Source of the DNA: Hippopus hippopus
Taxonomy: Eukaryota > Mollusca > Bivalvia > Cardiida > Cardiidae
Direction: 5' to 3'
Assembly: GCA_946811185.2 (NCBI GenBank)
Contig: OX328098.1
Location: 45,881,650 to 45,945,649, forward strand
Length of the DNA stretch: 64,000 bases
Part shown: positions 43,301 through 53,400 of the stretch, in pieces
Position numbering within the stretch: position 1 is the stretch's first letter
How the letters are laid out: each line of letters starts with the position of its first letter
Notes under the pieces: generated by a model
Database searches by the model: none
What the model was told of the DNA's origin: nothing
What the model saw: only the letters and a program-made list of their open reading frames with translations
Translations under genes and position numbers: made by a program

Positions 43301-46300
43301 TTCTGCATGTCAAAGGACCATCCTGTTGTAAAACAAACTGGATTTTATGGATCCATAATTATGTGATGACTTGCTTGTATAATGCATGAATTAAGCTGTG
43401 TCAAACCCCTTTCTGCAAGTGCATCTCTCAAATGTTTTTGTCCACAGTTTTATTTTCACAATATGTCCACTATGAAAAAACAACAACAAAAGATACCTGT
43501 TTCAAATAAAGTTGGCATTTTTCGTGTATGAGTGTGTGAATTTAGTTTGACTTCTTCATTAAAAAAGTTCAAGGAATTGAATTTCTTTGCAATTATTTAA
43601 AACAGAAATAGCCATTAAATTTGAATATATAATCTTTCAAAAATCTCCACTTTTCGGTGCTTTATCTGTGGGCTGTGTCATCTGAGGAACCAAAGCTGTT
43701 TTCTATTAGTGAGATGACAGTGAGAGTTTGAGAAAAGTTCTGACTTACAGTTAGACTGTTGGCTTTTTTTCAAGAGGGACCCGAGAAAGTTTGACTTACC
43801 TTTAGAGGGGTAAGCTAACAAGCAGGTACATTGAAAGTTGAAATTAACTATTTAGATAAATATGCAAATGAAAACAATTGTAAACAATATTAGGTAGGGA
43901 ACTAACACACTAGAACACACAACATAATTATAGGGCACCATAAATGCCATGTATTCAAAAGTTTCATGAACAGAATCTTTTACTGTAAAATATTAGTGTT
44001 AAAAGTGAGAGGAGGACAAATAAATAAAATGTTGTTTCATTATCAGTTGAAACATCATTAACTGCTATAAGGACAACTTCATATCTTTATTAGGTCTTTC
44101 TTTTTTAATATTAAACCAGTGCTAATACTTTTTATTTTCAACATAAGAGCAGTAGAGTACTTATTACTATCTCTCATTATTCTTTGTTCCAATAATCAAG
44201 TTTTTACTGAACTGATAAAACGTCAAGATAAAGGAAAGCAAGCTCAGGGTGTTACTAACTTTCTAAATAAAATTATCATACAGGGAAATCAGGGATAAGA
44301 AGCAAAACTGTACAATGTCTCAGGCAGGGAGGTTAACAATTTACACAAGATGACCTGTTCCACTACTTACTCAAGATCATGTTTTCTGAGGTCAACTGAT
44401 CTTTGGTTTCTTGGAACTCATTCCTCAATTTCTGAATTTCAGCTTCATAATGTTCTTTTTCTGCATCCTTTGCTTGTTGAAGGCCAACAAGACGGTCATT
44501 CAGATCCGCAATGTCATCAGCTGAATTAGAAGAAAATACACTTTTAAGGTTATGATGAAACCCTTGTGAAGTCCAGTGTTTTCATGATGGTGAAGAAGAA
44601 GACTTTTAGAAACACTCAATCTGCATAAATAAAAAATGCTGGTTAAAAGCAATTCTCTCCTTGTTTTACAATGCTTTTACCTTTTCAAACACAAATCTCA
44701 TCTTTTGAGCTATACTTCGTTTGTTGTCTGTAAATGCTTTCAACGTAGACATATATCTATATAATATGTGGTATGGTAATAAAGCTGAATTTCTATGGCA
44801 CAATACAATAAATACACAACAGACTAAAGTTTGTTTTCTGGCTGCATTAAATTTTATGCAATAAAGGAGGTTCAATACCTGACCAGCTTCACGCTATGGC
44901 TGAGTAAGGTGATGAAAATTTAAAAAGCTTTACTATCATCAAGACCACTGATGATTCTAACATCTACTGCACTTGCTTGTGTGGATACAAAGACTTATCT
45001 TCAGTTCAAATATTTGGGCATGCAAGGCACAGGTGATGGTTTTGTGACAATTTCGCTATCTATATGGCGAAAACTTTAAGTTTGTCACAAATTGATCAAC
45101 CCTGATACAAGGTACTATTTCCATTATTGTTTTGAACTATTGTCCTGAAATAATGCTTTCTAAAATAACAACTTCGGAGTATTTCTTACTCTTTTGTTCC
45201 ACTTGTTTTTTCCAGAATGCCACAATCTCCTTCTTGTCAGTGGCCATCTGCTCAAACTTTTCATGGAACTGGCCATTTGCAACTTCAAGCTCATCACACT
45301 TCTTTTGATACCTTTCAAAAACAGACACATGTACACAATTGGTAAAAGTATACACAAGATATAATGTAACAAAGAAATTACAGTTACAGATTCTTTTCCT
45401 TTTATCAGTATCTTATATCAAACAGTAGAACTTAGATATGATAATCATGACCCACCTTAATGCTAATGTGAAGGAGGCAAAAATATACAAAATATGACTA
45501 ATATACCGGTAATGCTGAAGATGGTATACCTTACATCACTGACAAAAATTAACTTAGCTTTTTCATGAAACAAGCTAGGGGTCTGATGTCTTTCTGCTTT
45601 GTCAGATATCTCATTTGAAATGTATGCTCGCACTGACAAATCCATATTAGTTTTATAGTCTACTTTGATTAAACACACACACCCCCCCCACTTTGGAGGT
45701 TATGGCTCTGATGTTGTTTTTGTGATTGTGTCTCCACTAGCCTAAGCAACATCTGTTCTTATGCCCATTCTGGATTAAAAAATGAAAATGCCGGCATTAT
45801 TTGAATTTTCAATTGGCCGTATTCATCAATCTTTTCATCGTCAGCTAACATCAACCTTCTTGAAAGATAGATTAATGATTAACATTTATAAAAACACCAA
45901 TATGATTTACTATTACTGCTATTGCTATTGTTAAATGTTACCTCCTTGCAATACCAGTTTTTTAAATGTAAATGTAATGTACATCGGCCGGGTCACCCAT
46001 CCAGGCACTAACCACAATCCATGTTACTTAACTATCACATAGAGAAATATACCCAACCGCATCGCTGTAAAAGCTAGCTCAACATCAAGGCAGGTTTGAA
46101 GTGCTTACATTTCTAACCTCTCTCCTTGACAATCCATTGACCTACTTTTAAAAAAATTGAAACTAGGCTTGACATTTATTGCACATGTTTCAGAAGACAT
46201 TTCAAGGACAGTAAAGTTTTTTTTTTTACAATTTATTGGCTCTCTGTCTTATCAGCTCGGGATGGAAAAGTAAACTTGAATGTTTGGATCTACTTCATTT

Positions 46301-47199
46301 TAAAGGAGTCTTACTTATCACCTAAATTGCCAATCATACGGGACTATTTTTTCAAATGAAGTTAAATGTGCATGCACCAAATCTATATTCAGTGTATGTT
46401 TACAAATCAACCACATGTGTTTATGTCAGGAAAAGGTAAATTACAATAAGATCAATGAAAATTCTGTACTAAGCTTTGTGTTAGTGTGAAGTTAAATCAT
46501 TCATCTATTGATCCATGTCAATTTTCATAGCTGACAGGTAGATTAAAGACACACTCAACCACCTGAAAGATGACCGTCAAGATACTGATATTTCCAGAAG
46601 CATTAAAAGAATGGCTGCTGCAAAGGTGACCAGTTAAACATTCACAAAAATAACAGAGAGCTACCCTTTGCATAGAAGGTATACTTTGGTTTAAGATGTA
46701 GCAGTTTAAAGCTTCAATCCAGAATGGGCATAAGAATGACTGCAACAGGGCTAATCAGAAACACAATCAGAAAATTGACAGCGGAACTGCATGACCTCAG
46801 AGTGTGGTGTACAGTAAAAAGACATGAATATTCAGTCATTCACCGTGTGCAATTTTTTTTTTTACTATCAAGATGTAAGAAAGAAAAACAAAATAAACCA
46901 TGAAATAATGACAAACTGTTTCAAGAAAACGCTGTGGCAAAAGAAATATCAGATCCAAGCTTCAATTACGCCTTTCAAGTGTTTTCGTAAGCACTTACAG
47001 CCAAATCAAAGTGGCTGTTTTCAGACAACACAATTCGTCAAAATTACCTCGCAAGCCTGTTTTCCAAATCTCTGATCTGTATAAGAAAATATTCTTTAGA
47101 CAATTCGTTAATCTCCGGTCCGAGTTTTGTCGGCGATCCCCTCGCGGATTTCTTCCCGCTTTTCTTCTTCTTCCCACTCTTCTTCTTTTTTGCCGGCAT
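34350..47199 (-). CDS. CFAP157: Cilia- and flagella-associated protein 157
   Basis: Ten exons in transcript order: 47199-47048, 45311-45190, 44520-44371, 41018-40865, 39154-38887, 38393-38263, 37319-37169, 36824-36625, 36132-35937 and 34508-34350 (stop TAA). All are GT-AG, and the phases sum to exactly 560 residues (human protein about 520). In vertebrates it sits at ciliary basal bodies and in the sperm tail and is needed for motile axonemes. The start is a Lys-rich MPAKKKKSGKKKKSGKK leader, followed by IQIRDLENRLARYQKKCDEL. The long coiled coil keeps family landmarks: DKKEIVAFWKKQ, NEFQETKDQLTSEN, GKLASLEEFKVQKEDL, LEKKQVMDKD, and KKEMVNRVNQVASEFRKV. Exons 8-10 encode the less conserved C-terminal part (GDLPVVSGPGTLP and the Pro-rich tail). 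Introns contain many M1 and M2 copies, one M1 lying only 25 bp beyond the exon 9 donor. The gene shares a promoter region with PIGC. Confidence 0.95.
34611..35085 (-). mobile_element. M2 MITE split by an M1 insertion
   Basis: M2 runs 34611-34845, from GTGCTCTGAAAAACAGGGTT to GCAGATATATTAA. It resumes at 35067 as TTAAACCCCCTTTTC. M1 occupies the space between, with TTAA on both sides. Confidence 0.9.
34842..35070 (+). mobile_element. M1 MITE inserted in M2
   Basis: TTAACTCTTTACCACACAATC to TTTGGAAAAGAGTTAA with a perfect hairpin; the outer TTAA pair is the target duplication. Confidence 0.95.
35369..35515 (+). mobile_element. M1 MITE, partial
   Basis: TAACTCTTTACCTGATAATCC through a hairpin ATGCTAGTAACCAGCAT; the right half is lost. 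Confidence 0.7.
35525..35694 (-). mobile_element. M1 mosaic copy
   Basis: TTTAACACTTAACCAAAC, a perfect hairpin, then CTCGGGATTGTGTG. It joins abruptly to GACAAGTCTAAAATTTTGTT, an end from a copy of the other orientation. Confidence 0.7.
35691..35912 (-). mobile_element. M1 MITE beside a CFAP157 donor
   Basis: TTAACTCTTCAAAAATTG to GGCAAAGGGTTAA. It ends 25 bp from the CFAP157 exon edge at 35937, and the hairpin loop carries a GGAAACAACCAG insertion. Confidence 0.8.
36188..36431 (-). mobile_element. M2 MITE
   Basis: AAAAAGGGGGCTTAATGCATC and CTCTTTTTCACAGAGTATGA ends; the hairpin is shortened. Confidence 0.75.
37356..37590 (-). mobile_element. M1 MITE, - orientation
   Basis: AAACTCTGTACCAGACAAC to CTGGTTAAAGGTTAA; degraded hairpin. 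It begins 37 bp from the CFAP157 exon edge at 37319. Confidence 0.7.
37919..38133 (-). mobile_element. M1 MITE, - orientation
   Basis: TTAACTCTTTACCAGACGAC start with an intact hairpin ATGCTGGTTACCAGCAT; the end is worn after AAAACTCAGGACT. Confidence 0.8.
39456..39684 (+). mobile_element. M1 MITE, + orientation
   Basis: TTAATCCTTTACTACACAATC to TGTGGTAAAGACTTAA with hairpin ATGCTGGTAACTAGCAT. Confidence 0.85.
40073..40297 (-). mobile_element. M1 MITE, - orientation
   Basis: CCCTATACTAAAAGGCAAAA to GTGGTAAACAGTTA, perfect hairpin. Confidence 0.8.
40389..40495 (+). mobile_element. M1 left-half fragment
   Basis: TTAACCCTTTACTGAACAAA through AACACTGTGGGAAAAGG; the rest is unrelated. Confidence 0.6.
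40650..40850 (-). mobile_element. tRNA-derived SINE, minus strand
   Basis: On the minus strand: TGCATAGTTCAGTGGTGTAG (box A), GGTAATCCAGAAATCC, and a box B-like TTTTGATCCCC. The body continues to CCAGGAAACACATGAATAAG. Confidence 0.7.
41578..41767 (+). mobile_element. M1 MITE, partly deleted
   Basis: TTAACCTTTACTGAATGATAC to GTTTAGAAAAGAGTC; the left hairpin arm is lost. Confidence 0.7.
42018..42246 (-). mobile_element. M1 MITE, young subfamily
   Basis: TTAACTCTTTATCAAACAAG to TTTGGTAAAGGGTTAA with a perfect hairpin; near-identical to 27154-27383 and 52448-52667. Confidence 0.9.
42326..42578 (+). mobile_element. M2 MITE
   Basis: TGAAAATGGGGTTTAATGTA start, hairpin remnant CCAGGTCAGCCTGTAC, and CTCCCTTTTCCAGAGTGCCA end. 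Confidence 0.75.
43195..43420 (+). mobile_element. M2 MITE, worn
   Basis: GATGTGGTTTAATGCATCTAC start and hairpin GTCAGCCTGTGCAGTCC / ATGCAGGCTGAC; the right end is altered. Confidence 0.7.
44560..44780 (+). mobile_element. Degraded M1 MITE
   Basis: GAAGAAGAAGACTTTTAGAAA, a weak hairpin, TTGTCTGTAAATGCTTTCAA and TGTGGTATGGTAA. Confidence 0.6.
45722..46770. mobile_element. About 1.05 kb element with inverted ends
   Basis: TGATTGTGTCTCCACTAGCC and TTCTTATGCCCATTCTGGAT on the left recur inverted on the right as AATCCAGAATGGGCATAAGAA and GGCTAATCAGAAACACAATCA. No transposase frame is present, so it is non-autonomous if mobile. It lies in CFAP157 intron 1. Confidence 0.65.
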
Positions 47200-47455
47200 G
47201 ATGACACTTCAGATCACTAGAACCGTATAAGAAATTTGTAGACCTGCACTATATAATCCTTTAATTAAGACTTCTTGTTCATTAAAAATTTATGAAGCAC
47301 GAATCAATCAACCAGCCTCCATATTGTAAACATAAACCGGAAGTTTTCGTATCTATGCTAGTGATTGGAATGGTTTAATGTTTTCTATTCAATTCGTTTT
47401 GTTTTCAAATTTCTTTTATTAAAGTCCAGTCCAAATCTGATCACATGACTTTTCG
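47200..47455. promoter_or_regulatory. Bidirectional promoter of CFAP157 and PIGC
   Basis: Only 256 bp separate the two divergent start codons. An ACCGGAAGT (ETS/GABP type) is at 47336-47344. The PIGC start codon sits in CGATGGCGGAC, close to the YY1 motif often seen around start codons of housekeeping genes. No TATA box in a convincing position and no M1 copy interrupt this stretch. Confidence 0.6.
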
Positions 47456-50400
47456 ATGGCGGACGAAAAATGTCAGCAGAAGCCTTGGCAGAAGATTTTG
47501 TATAAAGATCAAGGAGTTCCTGATTACTACGTCGATGACAGCTTTCTTGATGAGTTGAAAAAGAATTGTTAGACATTTTTCTTTATTTGCGTCATTTAAT
47601 AATTAGTCTTATGATTTCTCATCTATGTAGAAATAACTGTTAAGATTTTCAGAGTTGTGAAGTTAGCATATGAAATCAGAGGAGCTATCAGCTGTCTAGG
47701 TTTCAGATTCAGAAATGGTTTTTATGTTAAGTAATACTTTTTAAGTTTTGTAAAGTAATTTATTTTGACTAATAACTTGTCATTTTGCAACTATGTGCAA
47801 CACACTTTTCCTCATCTAAACTGGACCATTTTAATTTGAACCTGGGTTGTTTTGGTGGTATTCATTTTGACTGGGTCCCTCTGCCTAATTTTTTTGAATG
47901 GGTTTTTTTTGGTCCAGCAAGGGTTGAGCATTTTGGCTTGGTATCTTCAGGCCCAAATATGGAGTCGGTCAATGTAGCCCAATGTAGTATATCTGGACAA
48001 GAAAGGAAATACTGCTTTTCTATCTATGAAATTAGTCCTAAAGGACCGAGGCTGACATGATTGGCGGAAATGAATTAAGACCAAAGCGATCTGTAATTGT
48101 ATGGTCAGAGCATTTATTCTATTAAATTTGGTATCATGTTTGTCAATATATTTCAATCATGACAAACATCTGTGCCATCTAGTGGCTGATATAGGTGCTG
48201 CTTGAGAGTGAATGCCTTGAAATCACCCACCATTTATTCCAAAATGATTACCACAATATAATTTTTGAACTGTGAAAATATTCTTGAAGTGAAAACAGTG
48301 TAATGGTCACCTAATTGACAACTTCTAGTTTTACAATTAATTTTTCTGCTGAGGACTAGAACCTTGGCAGGTCATACTGGAACAGTTTCAGACTCATTAT
48401 AATATCCATACTTTTCAGTGGTATAAATTAAATTTACCTACATTTTGACTCCGAAATGGTTTACTTTTGTCAGCTACTAGGCCTTTAATGCTTTACCACA
48501 CAACAAAAACTTAGACTTGTCAAAGTTGAAAGCAGTTGCAGACAAAAATTTGAATATGACTCAAATGATCGACTTTGTCTTTGATAGGGTAGGAAATATT
48601 GTGGAAAAAGGAAAATATGCTGGTTACCAGTATTTTCTCCTTTTCTCATGATGCATTAAAAATGATTCTTTCTCTTGGTATGTAAAACTTCGGATTGTTT
48701 GGTAAAGGGTTTATGTTATGTTAATGAACTGGTGTACTATAACTAAAGAAGAAACTGAACCCTCTTTTCAATACAAACATTCCTTTTCTGAATAGTGTTT
48801 GGCAGAACACAGTTGAATCTTCAATAGTTTAGAGGATAATTGCAAGGTTGATTTACAATTTATTTTTTCTGTTGATTTTCATGCAGTGCACATCAGAAAG
48901 TATGAGTACTGGTCAGTTGTGAAAGCATCAGGAGTTGTAACTCAGCAGCTTTGCAGGTTTGATTCATATGGGATACTTTTTTGTTGTAAATGCTCCCACA
49001 AAACAAATGATTTTACATGTGTATTGGAATGCCTTTGTCTTTCTGTCCATCTGTCAGTCCGTCTGTCTGTCAAGAGGCTACTTACATTGCAAACTCCTCC
49101 TCAGCTTTGTTTTCATTTAATCAGAACTTTGATGTAAACTAATGCTGAATCTAGAATTTGAAAATATATACATGTAAGATTGGTTGCCCATCACCATCAA
49201 AAGAATGGGACTCTTTGAAAAACACCAAGGACCAGGAAATTTCAGCGGAAATAATGGACATTTTTCATGCCAGTACCTTCTGTTGTCTTTTTTGTTATCT
49301 TCAATGCGAACAGTGATAATTGCTCATAAAATGTTGATGTACAGCTTCAAAGTTATTTCAACCTCCTCCCCCCCCCCCCCCCCCAACCCCCCCCAATCGA
49401 ATTACTTGAAAATTTTTTTGTGTTTGAATCAATTTAAAGGATTTCTCTATTGGTCAGAAAAGTTGCCAATATCAGTCAAGTTAAATTTTGTAAAACTCTA
49501 CAAGACAACAAAGTCTTGTCGTACGAACATGAAAGTCGAACCCATGCGGAAAAGATCCCCATCTTTTGAGGTTTAAAAGACCAACACCTTAACCACAGTC
49601 TAAAGAGAATTCTCCCCAATGCAGGTGCTACGTATTGATTTTATATGGGAAGAAGCTATGCAGTAGGGAAGGAGTGATCTCCCGTAACACCCCACCCCCC
49701 TTTTAAATGTCTTCACCTTGATGACAGAAAGCCTTATTAGGCAGTAAGTCTTTTATTTAGACAACAAATGGCTCAATGGCTAATCCTGGATGAGCCTCCA
49801 TCTTACGAACATGAAAGTTCGCAACAAATGCTTAGCTGAAATACAAACCGCACCTGGCGGGATTTGAACCTGTGCGGAAAAGATCCTCCTTTCTTGAGGT
49901 TTAAAAGACCAATACCTTAACCACTGAACTAAAGAGAATTCTCCCCAATGCAGTTGCTAGGTATTGATTTTATACGAGAAGAAGCTATGCAGTAAGGAAG
50001 GAGTGATCTCCCGCAACACTTGGGTTCGTTTCAAATTTAAAGCAGTTGCAGATGGGAAGATAAATGTTCAAACAATAGATTTTATCTTTTATAGAGTAGA
50101 AATCATTTAGGAAAAGGAGGAAATGCTGGTAAAACAAAGTTTTCAAAATCTTTTTCCTTGGGGTCATCAAAACACATGATTGTTCAGCCAAGGGTTTATA
50201 ATAACAATAAAGACACTGCTTTTTATACCCCAGCAGGAGACAGCTCTCGTAAAATTAGTATTTTCTAACAAGTTTTTGTTTTTCAGTGTGTGCCTTTTTG
50301 TGCTGGTATTTGTGTTTATGGACATAAAATGGCTGGCAGCTGAAGTTTTGGTATCTGCATCAGCAATGATGACTGTTGTTGGATACATGGTCAACTGCTA

Positions 50401-53400
50401 CCTTGACAGACTGTCTGTTCAAAAGAGTGCAAGAACCTGTATGTACAATCAGATTTTTCTATATTTTGGACTTGTCCTAATCCAAAGCAGTTGCAGACAA
50501 AAAATTAAATGTGGTTCAAATTGTGAGATTTTTCTTTTGATTGGTTCAAAAAAAGAATTTTTTTTTAGCTTTATTTACCATGTCAATAGGTACGTGGGGT
50601 CGTGGTCATCCCCCACCATACCTTACATAAGCTGTTAGTAGACAGTGTTAGTTTCATTTCTAAACATATAAACGATATAAATGTATTTACCAACATTTAA
50701 ACGTATTTACAATAACTTCATGAAAGAAAACATTTTCTTATAAAAACATACAATGATATATATGAGACGTTCTCTGGCAAAAAGGTGCTCAATGCCTCTC
50801 CATAATCCATCATGCCAAGCAAGCCATCATAATACTTTTGAATCCACAACAGCCACTTTTTGCTCAAAACCAACTCAACCATGAGGCAGAATGGTCCTTG
50901 GACATACAGAAAACTGACCTTTAGCGAAAAGTTTCGGTCCAGGTCAGCCTGCGCAAACTGCGCAGGCTGATCTGGGTCGATACCTTCTCACAGATGCATT
51001 AAGCCCCCTTTTCACGGAGAACGGCTCACATACATTCATCTTTTCAAAAAGGTAGCATTATGAAAAATGAAATAATTTCAGTCTAAAATCTGTAGCAATA
51101 AAGCGTGTGTGTGCGTGTGTGTGTGTGTGTGGGTGTGAAAAACAAAAATATGATGAAACTGATTGGTGTAAATAAAAAAAAAATGGCATCATTGATTGTG
51201 TGTTTTAAAAACTATGCTTATTCTAAAATCGATAGTGATTTATGGAAGGCGTTCTAAGATATGTTCCACAAAAAAAGATAATAGGAAAAGGAGAAACATT
51301 GGTTACCAGCATTTTCTCCTTTTTTGATAACATTTTCAAAAGCCTTCTTCCTCAAGGTGGCAAAAACTCAGGATTGTGTGGGAAATGGTTAACTTATTAT
51401 CACTCAAAAATGGCATAGCATCTGAAGTATTGAGGAAAAAGGAATGACAGCTTTTTGCAAATGATCAGTCTTTTTTCGTCAATGTTTTCGACATAATGCC
51501 AGCATTTTTTTGGTTAGACAAAAATGTTTCAGAGCTTTCTTCTGGATATTGACTCTTTACCAAACAATTCTATGATTAATGACCCTCTACAAGAAGGCTT
51601 TTGAAAATATTGTGAGAAAAGGAGAAAATGCTGGTAAGCAGCATTTTCTCATTTTCCCACAAATTTTTTTACCTGTTTAAAGACAAATTCCATACTTTAA
51701 GCTACATGTAATTTGTCATCTGAAAATGCTTTCAATTTGGACAAATCTGAAATTTTGTTATTTGGTAAAGAGTTAAACCATTGTGTTTATTCCTGAGGCA
51801 AAATCAAGAAAAAGAACTTTACTTAGGATGTTGGTTTTAGTAAAGTTTTCACCAGCTTTTCCCAGAGTCACACATGAAATGGAACCCTATGAAAGTTTCA
51901 ACATGAATAAATTGGGTGGTATCTTATTAAATTTAACATCTGAAATACATGTACATGTGATTATTTGTTTTGTTAGGAATTAAGTCTTTACCAGACCAAA
52001 AAAGAAAAAAGAAAAAAAACGGGTGCAGTCTGATCTTGACTACTCTAGCAGCAATGGTTGTGTAAGGCACTTTAAGGATTAAGACTTAATGTTTCCAGGG
52101 AAAAAAGCATGTTTTGATGGAGTGTGCCACTGTCAGAGATGTTCCATATAAATTAGTACTGTAATTGAAAATATTGCTGCTTTGCATCATCTGTTGACCA
52201 ATTAACCCTTTACAATACAGTACTGTGTTTTAACCCTTTACCATACAATCCCGAGTTTTAACAACCCTGAAAGTGAAGGCTTTTGAAAACATTGTGGGAA
52301 AAGGAGAAAATGCTGGTAACCAGCATTTTCTCCTTTTCCCACAATGTTTTCCAGCCTATCACAGATAGAATTCATCATTTTAGCAACATCTAATTTGTTG
52401 TCTGAAATTGTGCTCAATTTGGTCTAATCCAAAATTTTGTTGTGTGGTTACCAAACGACAAACTTTTAGACTGGTCCAAATTGAAAGCACTCGCAGATGA
52501 CAAAATAAACGTAACTCAAAAATTGAAATTTGTTTCCAGCAGGGTAGAAAACATTGTGGGAAAAGGAGAAAATGCTGGTTACCAGCATTTTCTCCTTTTC
52601 CCACAATGTTTTCAAAAGGCTTCTATCTCAGGGTTGTAGAAACCAGGGATTGTTTGGGAAAGGGTTAAGAAAGTTTAGAAAGCAAACATTTGGAAACATT
52701 GTGGGAAAAAGAGAAAATGCTAGTAACCAGTTTTACTGTACTTTACAAGGCAAATCCCATCATGTGAGCCACGTTTTTCTCTTTCACAAATGATCTCGAG
52801 TTTTGATGACCCTGAGGATGAAGGTTTTTGAAAACGTTGTGGGAAAAGGAGAAAATGCTGGTAACCAGTATTTTCTCCATTTTCCACAGTGCTTTCAACA
52901 CTTCAAAAGATAAATTAATCCATTTGGGCAACATTTATCATCTGCAAATACTTTTTGCTTGGAAAAGTAAAAGAATTTGTTATTTGAGTAAATTCATAGC
53001 AACTAGGCAGTAGTGGTGCAGATGTCTTTCTGTTCCTTTTTTTCAGCTCTCAATTTATTTTCTATCTCTTCAGTTCTTGGTGATCTTAAAACAGCCACCA
53101 TATTTGTTGGGTTCAGTTACTGTCTCTCTCCTGTCCTTGTATCACTCACAGAAACCATAGCAACAGATACAATATATACTATGACAACCATCATGTTGCT
53201 TGCCAACCTCTGTTTACATGACTACGGGGCTGATGCTGAAATGTGAGTTGAGTTCATACAATTTCTGTTTGAGGAAGCACTCACCTAGTTTTACAGATGA
53301 GAATTCAAATGCTTTTCAAATGATAGTATTTGTCTTTGAATAGTGAGAAAACAGTGGGAAAAGGAGAAAACCCTGGTTATTAGCATTTTCTCCTTTTTCT

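Noticed and set aside
49184..49576. 130-codon frame after PIGC exon 2
   Set aside because: It crosses a poly-C tract and a SINE and shows no domain.
50180..50638. 152-codon frame as a separate membrane protein gene
   Set aside because: Its core is PIGC exon 3 (50287-50438); the rest is intron, including parts of M1.
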